From NCBI RefSeq assembly GCF_900110705.1, contig NZ_FOEJ01000001.1, positions 503,501 to 567,500 on the forward strand: a stretch of DNA of 64,000 nt, written 5' to 3'. The position numbers and the translations under genes were made by a program. The DNA comes from Loktanella sp. DSM 29012. Lineage in GTDB: Bacteria > Pseudomonadota > Alphaproteobacteria > Rhodobacterales > Rhodobacteraceae. Shown in pieces: positions 17,071 to 25,120 of the stretch. Numbering within the stretch: position 1 is the stretch's first letter; each line of letters opens with the position of its first letter. Under the pieces are notes generated by a model. That model searched no databases. It was not told the origin of the DNA and saw only the letters and a list, made by a program, of their open reading frames with translations.

Positions 17071-17889
17071 ATGGCGAGCGCGTCTGCCAACCAGGATATC
17101 ACAACCGCAATTGGGACGTATCTCCCCTATCTGCGTCGCTACGCGCGGGCACTGACCGGATCGCAATCGAGCGGTGACGCCTATGCGGCTGCCACGCTCG
17201 AGGCCATTCTGGAAGATCGCAGCATTTTCGACATGCAGATTTCGGCCAAATCGGCTTTGTTCAAGACGCTGCACATGATGTGGTCCAGCACCGACCTGTC
17301 CGGCCCGGGCGAAAGCCCTGTCGGCATCGAAGGTGCAGCCCTGCGGCATCTGGCGAAGCTGACGACAAACACGCGCGAGGCGCTGTTGCTCAACACAATC
17401 GAAGAATTTTCCTTTGCCGAGATTGCCGACATCATGTCGATCGACGAGGCCGAAGCGGAACATCTGGTCAGCGTGGCACATCGCGAAATGGCTGACAGCA
17501 TCGCGGGCCGCATCCTGATTATCGAGGACGAGGCAATCATTGCCATGGATCTCGAGGCGTTGGTGTCCGACATGGGCCACAAGGTGACGGGCATCGCTCG
17601 CACCCATGAGGGCGCTGTCAAGCTGGGCACGTCGGAAAAGCCGGATCTGATCCTTGCGGATATCCAGCTGGCAGACAATTCTTCGGGCATCGACGCTGTG
17701 AACGAGCTGTTGCAGACGTTTGGTGACATGCCGGTAATTTTCATCACTGCCTTCCCAGAGCGGCTGCTGACGGGCGACAAGCCAGAGCCTGCCTTCCTGA
17801 TCGCCAAGCCTTACACTGAAGAACAAGTACGTTCAGCGGTCGCACAGGCGATGTTCTTTTCGTCGACCGAGACGCTGAACGCAGGCTGA
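17071..17889 (+). CDS. phyR: General stress response regulator PhyR
   Basis: A 272-residue anti-anti-sigma response regulator. Residues 1 to about 135 mimic an ECF sigma factor (regions 2 and 4) and bind NepR once activated; residues from about 147 form a receiver domain (ILIIEDEAIIAMDLEAL) with phospho-accepting D197 in LADIQ, followed by the FITAFPERLLTG stretch typical of PhyR. Divergent from nepR-ecfG, and convergent with the Lrp gene, which ends one base away. Its promoter is of the EcfG type, so it is auto-regulated. Confidence 0.95.
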   Translation: MASASANQDITTAIGTYLPYLRRYARALTGSQSSGDAYAAATLEAILEDRSIFDMQISAKSALFKTLHMMWSSTDLSGPGESPVGIEGAALRHLAKLTTNTREALLLNTIEEFSFAEIADIMSIDEAEAEHLVSVAHREMADSIAGRILIIEDEAIIAMDLEALVSDMGHKVTGIARTHEGAVKLGTSEKPDLILADIQLADNSSGIDAVNELLQTFGDMPVIFITAFPERLLTGDKPEPAFLIAKPYTEEQVRSAVAQAMFFSSTETLNAG

Positions 17890-18351
17890 TCAGATCGGCA
17901 GGGCTGTCGTTGATCTGACGGTCCGCAACGCGAAACTAGACTGCATCTGCGCGACGCCGGGAAGGCGCGCCAGATGCTGTCTGTGGATGCGGGCGAAATC
18001 CTCGGTGTCGCGCGCGACCACCTTCAGCAGATAGTCCGCTGATCCTGCCATCAAATGGCATTCCAACACATCTGGGATCAGACGCACGGCCCGTTCGAAT
18101 GCGTCCAGCAGTTCATCGGCCTGCCCGGACAGTGTGATTTCGACAAATACCGTGGTTGACAGGCCGATGTTGCGTGCATTCACGATTGCAACGTATCCGC
18201 CGATCACCCCCAGTTTTTCCAGACGCTGCACCCTACGATGGCAGGCCGAAGCGGACAGGTGCACCTTGTCCGCCAGTTCCGCATTCGTCATGCGGCCATC
18301 GCGCTGCAATGCCGCCACCAGTCGAAGATCTGTCGCGTCCAAATCCGTCAT
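17890..18351 (-). CDS. Lrp/AsnC family regulator, probably of alanine dehydrogenase
   Basis: A 153-residue DNA-binding protein: N-terminal winged helix (LDATDLRLVAALQRDGRMTN, LSASACHRRVQRLEKLGV) and a C-terminal RAM ligand-binding domain. It is divergent from ald, and a strong palindrome (18369-18392) lies 18 bases before its start, so control of ald by alanine-like effectors is likely (AldR/AlaR role, inferred). ATG 18351 matches the family start MTDLDATD; a longer reading frame upstream would cover the operator. Confidence 0.88.
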   Translation of the reverse strand: MTDLDATDLRLVAALQRDGRMTNAELADKVHLSASACHRRVQRLEKLGVIGGYVAIVNARNIGLSTTVFVEITLSGQADELLDAFERAVRLIPDVLECHLMAGSADYLLKVVARDTEDFARIHRQHLARLPGVAQMQSSFALRTVRSTTALPI

Positions 18352-18368
18352 GCGCAAAAATGTCCCGA

Positions 18369-18392
18369 AATAATGCGTATAGACGCATAATT
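18369..18392. promoter_or_regulatory. Lrp-type operator between the regulator gene and ald
   Basis: Inverted repeat AATAATGCGT-ATAG-ACGCATAATT: 9 of 10 arm positions pair. AT-rich, with a 4-base centre, as seen for Lrp/AsnC sites. It lies in the divergent region and near the regulator start, which suggests auto-control as well as control of ald. Confidence 0.65.
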
Positions 18393-18485
18393 TTACAAAT
18401 GTGATCGCTATCAGCGGTAATGAATTCGACAAATTTTCGCAAGGGCGGCGCGACAGTGTGGCAAATGCAAACAGTGGAGTCCCTC

Positions 18486-19604
18486 ATGCACATCGGCTGC
18501 CCCAAAGAAATCAAACCCCAAGAGTTCCGTGTCGGCCTGACGCCGAATGCAGCGCACGAGGCGGTGTTGCACGGTCATACGGTCACCGTCGAAACAGAAG
18601 CAGGCGTCGGGGCGGGTTTCAGCGACGCTGATTACATCGCGGCAGGTGCCCAGATCGCGGCAAACGCAGCCGATGTCTTTGCCGCAGCGGATATGATCGT
18701 CAAAGTAAAAGAACCCCAGCCGGTCGAACGCCAGATGTTGCGCGAGGGGCAGATCCTGTTCACCTACCTGCATCTTGCGCCTGATGCGGCACAGACGCAG
18801 GACCTGATCGCCTCTGGTGCGACCTGCATCGCCTATGAAACCGTCACGGACCGCAACGGCGGCTTGCCGCTGCTGGCCCCCATGTCCGAAGTCGCCGGTC
18901 GGCTGGCCCCGCAAGTCGGTGCCTGGACCCTGCAAAAGGCGAATGGTGGCAGGGGCGTTCTGATGGGTGGTGTGCCGGGTGTCGGACCCGCGCGCGTTGC
19001 CGTCATCGGTGGCGGGGTCGTCGGAACGCAGGCCGCGCGGATCGCCGCTGGCATGGGTGCAGATGTGACGGTGCTGGACCGGTCGTTACCGCGTCTGCGC
19101 TATCTGGATGACACCTTTGCCGGGGTGTTCAAAACCGGCTTTGCCAGCGCGGGCAACACGATCGAACTGGCGATGCAGGCCGACATGATTATCGGTGCCG
19201 TCCTCATTCCCGGTGCCGCTGCGCCCAAGCTGATCAGTCGCGCGCAGCTTGCCGATCTCAAGCCGGGTGCGGCCCTGGTCGACGTGGCGATCGATCAGGG
19301 CGGTTGCTTTGAGACATCGCGGGCGACGACACATCAGGATCCGATCTATGATGTGGATGGGATCATGCACTATTGCGTGGCCAATATGCCGGGTGCGGTT
19401 GCCCGCACCAGCACCATCGCGCTGGGAAATGCCACGATGCCATTCATGCTGGCGCTGGCGGATAAGGGGTGGCGGCAGGCCTGCAGTGACGATCCGCATC
19501 TGTTGGCGGGCCTGAACGTGCACGCGGGTCAGGTTACCTATGCCGCAGTTGGCGCTGCATTGGGGATCGTCACCATCGACCCGCAGGATGCGCTTAGACA
19601 GTAA
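18486..19604 (+). CDS. ald: Alanine dehydrogenase
   Basis: NAD-dependent interconversion of L-alanine and pyruvate plus ammonium. The 372 residues have the family start MHIGCPKEIKPQEFRVGL, the Rossmann motif GGGVVGTQAA near residues 175-184, and MAPMSEVAGR near 131-140. Start at ATG 18486 with GGAG 6 bases upstream; length is normal (about 370). The end overlaps the convergent DUF2254 gene by 11 bases. Confidence 0.95.
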   Translation: MHIGCPKEIKPQEFRVGLTPNAAHEAVLHGHTVTVETEAGVGAGFSDADYIAAGAQIAANAADVFAAADMIVKVKEPQPVERQMLREGQILFTYLHLAPDAAQTQDLIASGATCIAYETVTDRNGGLPLLAPMSEVAGRLAPQVGAWTLQKANGGRGVLMGGVPGVGPARVAVIGGGVVGTQAARIAAGMGADVTVLDRSLPRLRYLDDTFAGVFKTGFASAGNTIELAMQADMIIGAVLIPGAAAPKLISRAQLADLKPGAALVDVAIDQGGCFETSRATTHQDPIYDVDGIMHYCVANMPGAVARTSTIALGNATMPFMLALADKGWRQACSDDPHLLAGLNVHAGQVTYAAVGAALGIVTIDPQDALRQ

Positions 19605-20841
19605 TATCTTCTTCCGGCTGGTCGAGCGTTTTGACCAGCCGGTCCAGCCTGTGTCGCTGGGCATGGTCGGATGGCATCCGTGCGATCAACGACTGGGCAA
19701 GGTCACGGTGCCGCAAACGCGCCATGCGGTCCGTGACCGTATAGGGGGCCGCGCGTTCGAACGGCCCCAGAAGGTCGCCGAAATCGGTATGATGGATCGC
19801 GACCCGCTGTGGCGTGATCGGGTGTAGTCCGCCCTTGTACAGCAGCCCGTCCATCAGTCCTGCATGCAGCCAGTTCAGGCAGTTCATCGCGGTGAACGGA
19901 TCGTTGAACCCCGGCGACAGCGCGCGCGCGATCATCTCGCACAGTTGATCGCCGATAAAGGGCGTCGCCTGATCTTCGGTGCGGGCGTTTCCCGTCGCAA
20001 AGGCGTCGCGCAGCCCTTGCAGTTGTGAATCCGTCAGCGCCTTTGACGATTTGACCGACGCCACCGACACATGGGGGCTGATAAACGTCCCGGGGGCGTG
20101 CATCACGTCGATCAGCCAGTCATGGCTCTGCGCCTGTTCGTTCAGTGCGGCCACGTCCATCTGTTGGATGTAACCGGCTGTTTTCAAGTGCAAATCGGTC
20201 GTGATCTGGTCGGTGCGCGGTGAAATCTGTTCGACCTCGATTGTCGGGCGGGTCTCGATCAGCCGGCGAATGTCGCGGCCGAAACGATGCCCCAGATCAG
20301 ACGCGATGTTCGATACGTTGATCGTCTCGGGGACATGGTGGACGTAGTAGATCATCGTAAAAATGGCGATCACCATCAGCACCATTGCAACCACCATGGC
20401 ATACTGCGCAACAAACGGTGCCTGACCGTCTATCGGCCCTTTTATCGCGCGCAGGATGAACATGTTGTAGGTAAAGACGCCCAACAGCAGACCAAAACTG
20501 ATCTGCGTCCCGCGATCGCGCATGAAATTTCCGATCAATCGCGGCCCAAAGGTATCAGCAGCAAAACTGACGGCGACCAGTGTCATCGAAAACATGACCC
20601 CGGCCACACCAATGATCGCGGTCGCCATGGTGGCAAGGGTCTGGCGGGCACCGTCGCCCTGCGTGTCAATCCATGCATCGGGAAGCGCGAATGGCAGATC
20701 TTGTGCGTTGCGGTCGATCCATTCCATGCCGAATGCCAGGATCAGTGCCGTGATGACGAAACCTGATGGCACAGCCCAGTAGCTGGCGCGCACATCATCC
20801 AGCAGCTTGCGGACCAGGGCGCGTCCTGGCACGGCGGCCAT
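19594..20841 (-). CDS. DUF2254 family membrane protein
   Basis: A 415-residue inner-membrane protein of the DUF2254 family, function unknown. About four hydrophobic segments in the first 180 residues (for example GFVITALILAFGM, TMATAIIGVAGVMFSMTLVAV, MVVAMVLMVIAIF) are followed by a long soluble part. It starts directly after the mscS stop (TAAATG) and so forms an operon with it under a consensus sigma-EcfG promoter, which points to envelope stress. Confidence 0.85.
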   Translation of the reverse strand: MAAVPGRALVRKLLDDVRASYWAVPSGFVITALILAFGMEWIDRNAQDLPFALPDAWIDTQGDGARQTLATMATAIIGVAGVMFSMTLVAVSFAADTFGPRLIGNFMRDRGTQISFGLLLGVFTYNMFILRAIKGPIDGQAPFVAQYAMVVAMVLMVIAIFTMIYYVHHVPETINVSNIASDLGHRFGRDIRRLIETRPTIEVEQISPRTDQITTDLHLKTAGYIQQMDVAALNEQAQSHDWLIDVMHAPGTFISPHVSVASVKSSKALTDSQLQGLRDAFATGNARTEDQATPFIGDQLCEMIARALSPGFNDPFTAMNCLNWLHAGLMDGLLYKGGLHPITPQRVAIHHTDFGDLLGPFERAAPYTVTDRMARLRHRDLAQSLIARMPSDHAQRHRLDRLVKTLDQPEEDITV

Positions 20842-21738
20842 TTATCCCTGCGCCTTTTCGGGTTGTGCTGTCGCAATCTGTTCAATCTGGAGGGGCTCGT
20901 TGAATGTCAGCGTCTGGTAGGTGAACGGGATCTCGATGCCCGCATCGTCCAGGGCACGTTTGACTGCGCCGACGACCTGATCACGGCTGGTGCGAATGTC
21001 GATTGGCCGCGATCCAGTCCACCAGGTCACTTCGAAATCAATGGATGACGCACCAAAGGCCTGCGCGAAAATCTGGACATCCTTGACGTCGTCCCGGACG
21101 GTTTCCACGTTTTTGACCGCCCGCGTGATGACGCTGCGCGCCTCGTCCACGTCAGCATCATAGGCCACGCCGCACATCACCGTCGTCCGGCGCAGATCCC
21201 GGTTGGTGCGCACGGTCACGGGGTTCGAAAACAGCGTATGGTTCGGCATGACGATCAGCTGGCCATCGGTCATGCGTACCCGACTGTCCCGGATCGTGAT
21301 GTCCTCGATCCGGCCTTCATGCCCGTCGACCTCGATGTAGTCGCCGATACTGAAAGGCTCTCGCAGCAGGATCAGGATGCCGGCAAGAAAGTTTTCGAAC
21401 GTATCCTTGAACGCGAAACCGATCGCCACGGACCCAAGGCCCAGTGTCGTCAGTGCCTTGCCGGGGGTAATGGACGGAAATACGACGGCAAGCGCAATCA
21501 GGATGCCGATCAACCAGATTGCCGTAGAGGCAACGAGCGCGAAGACGTCCTTGAGGTTCTGGCGCAAATTCAGTCTGCGGCCAAACTTGCCGATCAGCAT
21601 CCGAACGATGGCGACAGCGCACCACGTCAGCAGGATCAGCGCCAGCGCAAGTCCGATCCGGGGCAATGCCGCAATCAGACCGTTGATGTAATTGCTCAAG
21701 GTGGCAAAGAGCGTTTCAGTCACGTCGATGTTATTCAT
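20842..21738 (-). CDS. Small-conductance mechanosensitive channel MscS family
   Basis: A 298-residue membrane channel protein. Three hydrophobic segments in residues 20-110, the pore-lining GLGSVAIGFAFKDTFENFLAG near 108-128, then the beta domain (SIGDYIEVDG) and a C-terminal alpha/beta domain. Protects against osmotic shock. ATG 21738 is chosen over an upstream TTG. The promoter at 21771-21746 leaves almost no leader, so the message may be leaderless. Confidence 0.92.
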   Translation of the reverse strand: MNNIDVTETLFATLSNYINGLIAALPRIGLALALILLTWCAVAIVRMLIGKFGRRLNLRQNLKDVFALVASTAIWLIGILIALAVVFPSITPGKALTTLGLGSVAIGFAFKDTFENFLAGILILLREPFSIGDYIEVDGHEGRIEDITIRDSRVRMTDGQLIVMPNHTLFSNPVTVRTNRDLRRTTVMCGVAYDADVDEARSVITRAVKNVETVRDDVKDVQIFAQAFGASSIDFEVTWWTGSRPIDIRTSRDQVVGAVKRALDDAGIEIPFTYQTLTFNEPLQIEQIATAQPEKAQG

Positions 21739-21745
21739 GACTGCC

Positions 21746-21771
21746 AACGCGCCCTGACCCTGCCCGGTTCC
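21746..21771 (-). promoter_or_regulatory. Sigma-EcfG promoter of mscS-DUF2254
   Basis: On the minus strand GGAAC (21771-21767), 17 bases, CGTT (21749-21746): a full consensus match, placed only 8 bases before the chosen mscS start codon. Confidence 0.7.
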
Positions 21772-21814
21772 GATCGTTCAAACCCAGCCCGCGGAAAAAA
21801 CCTGACATTTGTTG

Positions 21815-21839
21815 GGAACCAAGCGTGGGGTCTGGTGTT
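21815..21839 (+). promoter_or_regulatory. Weak sigma-EcfG-like promoter toward DUF2945-topoisomerase IB
   Basis: GGAAC (21815-21819), 16 bases, TGTT (21836-21839); one mismatch from CGTT. It would give a leader of about 165 bases that contains the hairpin at 21955-21981. Confidence 0.35.
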
Positions 21840-21954
21840 CATGTCATATCAAGGCGGTGTCCCCTGACTTGATGATATACGGCCGGTCCGGGTTCTCCTC
21901 CCCGATTATTGCCGGTTCGGCTGTTGCATTCCTCCCTCCGACGTTTCGTCGACT

Positions 21955-21981
21955 GATCCGGAACCCATGTGGTTCCGGATC
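21955..21981 (+). promoter_or_regulatory. Leader hairpin before the DUF2945 gene
   Basis: A perfect 11-bp stem (GATCCGGAACC 21955-21965 with GGTTCCGGATC 21971-21981) closes a 5-base loop. It ends 16 bases before the AGGAG ribosome site. There is no strong T-run; an RNA or protein-binding role is possible. The rest of the 273-base gap between mscS and this gene shows no other clear element. Confidence 0.5.
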
Positions 21982-22011
21982 TTTGGGCGGTGACCACAGG
22001 AGAACATGACC

Positions 22012-22227
22012 ATGTCAAATATTACCGAAGGCGACAAAGTGCAGTGGAACTGGGGCAATGGCACCGGTACCGGCACTGTGACCAAGGTCTACACACAAAA
22101 AAGAACTCTCAAGATCGACGGTGCAGAGGTGACTCGCGACGCCAGCGAGGATGAACCATCATTCTACATCGAGCAGGAGGACGGCAGCGCCGTCTTCAAG
22201 TCCGTCACAGAGGTAGAGCGCGCCTGA
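22012..22227 (+). CDS. DUF2945 (hypervirulence-associated Tudor-like) small protein
   Basis: A 71-residue soluble protein with the DUF2945 pattern: ITEGDKVQWNWGNGTGTGTVTKV, then SFYIEQEDGSAVFK. Members are small Tudor/SH3-like barrels of unknown role, often next to stress genes. Start at ATG 22012, 9 bases from AGGAG; the ATG at 22006 is only 3 bases from it. Its stop overlaps the topoisomerase start (TGATG), so the two are translated as a unit. Confidence 0.85.
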   Translation: MSNITEGDKVQWNWGNGTGTGTVTKVYTQKRTLKIDGAEVTRDASEDEPSFYIEQEDGSAVFKSVTEVERA

Positions 22228-23234
22228 TGTCATTCGCGGACCTGCAAGGTCAGACAGACCTGATCTATTATCCTGACAGTGAACCGGGCATTCGTCGCAG
22301 GCGCGCGGGACGTGGATTCAGCTATCTTGCACCTGACGGGACCCGCATTGATGACCAGGCAGAGCGCGCCCGGATCGGTGCTTTGGGCATTCCACCTGCG
22401 TATGATGATGTCTGGATCTGTCCGCTCGACCTTGGGCATCTTCAGGCGACAGGGTTCGACGAAAAAGACCGCAAGCAATACCGCTATCATGCCGAATGGA
22501 CAGAATTGCATGCGCGCCTGAAATTCGACTGCCTGAATGAACTGGCAGACAGGCTTCCTGCATTGCGACGGTGGATCGAAACGCGATTGCGCGGTGATGT
22601 CGGTGATTTCGAAACGGCCCTTGCCGCCACGCTGGCGCTGATTGATCGCGCATCGATGCGGGTCGGACACAGCACCTATTCATCCGAAAACGGCAGCTAC
22701 GGGGCAACGACGCTATTGCCGGAACACCTTGCGGTAGAGGATGGCCATCTGAGGCTGGATTATGCCGCCAAAGGTGGCAAGCAGGTCGAAAAGGATCTGT
22801 ATGCACCCCGCCTGGCCGCAGTCCTTGAGGATTGTCAGGATCTGCCGGGGGCGACGGTGATCAGCTATCTGGACGACAGTGGCGACGCCCATGCCATCCG
22901 ATCAGAGCATATCAATACATTGCTGCGCGACATCTGCGGTGAGGACGTGACTGCCAAGACACTGCGCACCTGGAACGGGACCCATGCTGCGTTTTGCGCC
23001 GCACAGGATAACGATACTTTCACAATCAAGGCCATGAGCGAGGCTGCGGGCGCGCGATTGCACAATACGGCGACCGTGGCGCGCAACAGCTACATTCATC
23101 CTGCCGTGATTGCGTTGACCGAAATGACGCCCGAGGCGCGGCTGAAACTGTTTGCACGTCTGGACGATGTCCCTTCGGTCGACGGCTTGCGTGCGGGCGA
23201 GGCCGCATTGGCGGCATATCTGCGCACCGGATGA
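22227..23234 (+). CDS. DNA topoisomerase IB
   Basis: A 335-residue type IB (poxvirus-like) topoisomerase that relaxes DNA by a transient 3'-phosphotyrosine nick. The N-terminal part has GRGFSYLAPDG near 32-42 and IPPAYDDVWICP near 56-67; the catalytic core carries LIDRASMRVGHSTYSSENGSYG (Arg), the KGGKQVEKD stretch with the catalytic Lys, and the Tyr in NSYIHPAVI near 291. Coupled to the DUF2945 gene. Bacterial IB enzymes of this type are widespread as accessory, often stress-linked, genes. Confidence 0.92.
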   Translation: MSFADLQGQTDLIYYPDSEPGIRRRRAGRGFSYLAPDGTRIDDQAERARIGALGIPPAYDDVWICPLDLGHLQATGFDEKDRKQYRYHAEWTELHARLKFDCLNELADRLPALRRWIETRLRGDVGDFETALAATLALIDRASMRVGHSTYSSENGSYGATTLLPEHLAVEDGHLRLDYAAKGGKQVEKDLYAPRLAAVLEDCQDLPGATVISYLDDSGDAHAIRSEHINTLLRDICGEDVTAKTLRTWNGTHAAFCAAQDNDTFTIKAMSEAAGARLHNTATVARNSYIHPAVIALTEMTPEARLKLFARLDDVPSVDGLRAGEAALAAYLRTG

Positions 23235-23963
23235 TCACATCAGCGGACGGCGCGGCACCAGATCGGTTTCCACACCGGCGACAGCCGCCAGTTTATCCGT
23301 GTCGTTGATTGTCAGCTGACCGTCGGACCAGTTCACCAACTGACTCTCGCGCAGATGGCCGAGGGTCTTGTTGGTGTGAACCAGCGACAGCCCCAGCGCA
23401 TCGGCAATATCCTGTTGTCTGAACGGCAGATCCATGGCGCGGTTGCGCACCAGCCCGATCATCCGGCCACGTTCGAAAATCCGCAGCAGCGCCCATGCCA
23501 GTGATTGTTTCGCCGTCCGCTGCCCGACTGTTGTCAGAGCTTCGCCCAGAAAATGTTCCTCGACGGCGGCCAACCACGTGATGTCAAAGGCGCGTTCTGG
23601 GTGGGATTTGAAGAAACTGAACAGCTCTGATCGATTGAAAACGCACAACGTCATTTTCGACCGGGCCTCGACCGAATGGGACATTTCATTCATGAGCCCG
23701 GATTGCAGGCCGATGAAATCCCCCGGAAAAACAAAGTTCACGACTTGGCGACGCCCGTCCGCGGTCGTCTTGTACCGGATCGCCATGCCGCGCAACGCTG
23801 TGAACAGCTGCGGACTGTTCGAGCCTTCGATCAGCAGGGGTGTGCCGGGATCGACACTCAATTCGCCTACCTTGAATTTCTGCATCGTCTGCACGTCGCT
23901 GTCGGACATGCCGACGAACAGCGGCTGTTTGCGCAGGGGGCAGTTTTCGCAAAGTGTTGCCAT
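23235..23963 (-). CDS. Crp/Fnr family transcription regulator
   Basis: A 242-residue regulator: N-terminal cyclic-nucleotide-type sensor barrel (about 20-135) and a C-terminal winged helix with the recognition region DIADALGLSLVHTNKTLGHL near 187-206. The N terminus has CENC (C5, C8) but no third Cys near it, and one more Cys at 107, so a standard FNR iron-sulfur cluster with four Cys is not supported. Start at ATG 23963 behind GAGGAG. Target genes are unknown. Confidence 0.88.
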   Translation of the reverse strand: MATLCENCPLRKQPLFVGMSDSDVQTMQKFKVGELSVDPGTPLLIEGSNSPQLFTALRGMAIRYKTTADGRRQVVNFVFPGDFIGLQSGLMNEMSHSVEARSKMTLCVFNRSELFSFFKSHPERAFDITWLAAVEEHFLGEALTTVGQRTAKQSLAWALLRIFERGRMIGLVRNRAMDLPFRQQDIADALGLSLVHTNKTLGHLRESQLVNWSDGQLTINDTDKLAAVAGVETDLVPRRPLM

Positions 23964-24049
23964 GATCCGTCTCCTCGGGCACCGGTCCATTTGTCAGGGC
24001 GGACCGGGCTGTCATCCGTATTGTGAGGACGCGGTGGGACTTGTCCATG

Positions 24050-24076
24050 AAAAAACCCCCGCCCGTTGCCGGGCGG
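24050..24076 (-). terminator. Rho-independent terminator after rpsU
   Basis: Minus-strand stem CCGCCCG/CGGGCGG (24076-24070 with 24065-24059) with a GCAA loop, then GGG and six T (24055-24050). Confidence 0.85.
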
Positions 24077-24109
24077 AGGTCAGTGCGTTCAGTCGAAAAA
24101 GGGGATGCC

Positions 24110-24316
24110 TTACAGCAAACCTTCGCGCTGGGCCTTTTTCCGTGCCAGCTTGCGCTGACGGCGGATCGCTTCGGCCTTCTCGCGTGCCTTCTTGACGGAG
24201 GGCTTCTCGAAATGCTGCTTGAGCTTCATTTCACGAAACACACCTTCACGCTGAAGTTTTTTCTTCAGAGCACGGAGCGCCTGATCGACGTTGTTATCAC
24301 GAACACTAACCTGCAT
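24110..24316 (-). CDS. rpsU: 30S ribosomal protein bS21
   Basis: A small basic ribosomal protein of 68 residues, complete, with the S21 pattern ([20 protein letters not shown], then the Arg/Lys-rich tail). It sits near the anti-Shine-Dalgarno end of 16S rRNA and helps initiation. AAGG (24334-24331) is 14 bases from the ATG, with a small hairpin between them. A good terminator follows. Confidence 0.96.
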   Translation of the reverse strand: MQVSVRDNNVDQALRALKKKLQREGVFREMKLKQHFEKPSVKKAREKAEAIRRQRKLARKKAQREGLL

Positions 24317-24330
24317 GTGGTTTTCACCAC
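24317..24330 (-). promoter_or_regulatory. Hairpin directly before the rpsU start codon
   Basis: In the transcript GUGGU-GAAA-ACCAC forms a 5-bp stem with a GNRA loop, ending one base before the AUG. The purine-rich AAGG site lies just upstream of it, at a linear distance too long for normal use unless the hairpin folds. Confidence 0.5.
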
Positions 24331-24421
24331 CTTTCTAGTCAGATTTGCAAAAATTGCAGGAGTTGGTCCTATAGCCGCGCTGCACTAACTTGTCTAGTCT
24401 GCTGACAGGCAAGGAGAACCG

Positions 24422-25120
24422 ATGATGTATACCGATCCCGCCAAGCGCGCGCTACTTGACGCGATACTGCCGCATGTCGCCTTTGATGGTTGGTCCGAAG
24501 ATGCGTTCAAGGCCGCGATCGCGGCGTCTGACGTGACGCCGGACCGGGCCCGGTCGCTGTGTCCGCGCGGTGCGACCGACCTTGCCGTGCTGTTTCACAC
24601 CGAGGGCGATCGCAAGATGAAAGAGGCGCTGGCCGAGGCTGATCTGGCAGATCTGCGGTTTCGCGATCGGGTCGCCCGCGCATTGCGCATCCGCCTTGAC
24701 GTGACCGAAGACAAGGAGGCGGTGCGCCGCGGCACGACGCTGTTTGCGTTGCCGCATCTCGCCCCCGAAGGTGCCAAACTGATGTGGGGCACGGCCGATG
24801 CGATCTGGACCGCGCTGGGCGATACATCCGACGACGTGAACTGGTACACGAAACGCGCCACGCTGTCGGGGGTCTGGGCGTCTGTCGTGCTGTATTGGCT
24901 GGGCGATCAGTCGGTGGATCATACGGCAACGGATGATTTCATCGACCGCCGCATCGACGAGGTCATGCAGATTGAAAAGCTGAAGGCCAAGGTGAATGCG
25001 AATCCTTTGCTGAAACCGCTGACCGGTCCGCTGGGCCGGCTGGCCGGAATGGTCCGTGCACCAGCAGCGCGGCAGGATTTCAAGGTGCCGGGCATGTGGC
25101 GCAAGGCCGGACCACGATGA
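24422..25120 (+). CDS. COQ9 family protein
   Basis: A 232-residue COQ9-family protein, a lipid-binding helper of ubiquinone synthesis known from mitochondria and alphaproteobacteria. It has the TetR-like helical fold; recognisable stretches include DNWYTKRATLSGVW-like DVNWYTKRATLSGVW near 139-153 and TDDFIDRRIDEVM near 178-190. Start at ATG 24422; the next codon is also ATG and has better spacing (8 bases) from AAGGAG, so one residue is uncertain. It overlaps the quinone reductase gene by 4 bases. Confidence 0.9.
   Translation: MMYTDPAKRALLDAILPHVAFDGWSEDAFKAAIAASDVTPDRARSLCPRGATDLAVLFHTEGDRKMKEALAEADLADLRFRDRVARALRIRLDVTEDKEAVRRGTTLFALPHLAPEGAKLMWGTADAIWTALGDTSDDVNWYTKRATLSGVWASVVLYWLGDQSVDHTATDDFIDRRIDEVMQIEKLKAKVNANPLLKPLTGPLGRLAGMVRAPAARQDFKVPGMWRKAGPR

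Noticed and set aside
21841-21867. Eight-codon frame right after the GGAAC-TGTT element (M-S-Y-Q-G-G-V-P)
   Set aside because: No ribosome site and no attenuator-like sequence after it; too short to support as a leader peptide.
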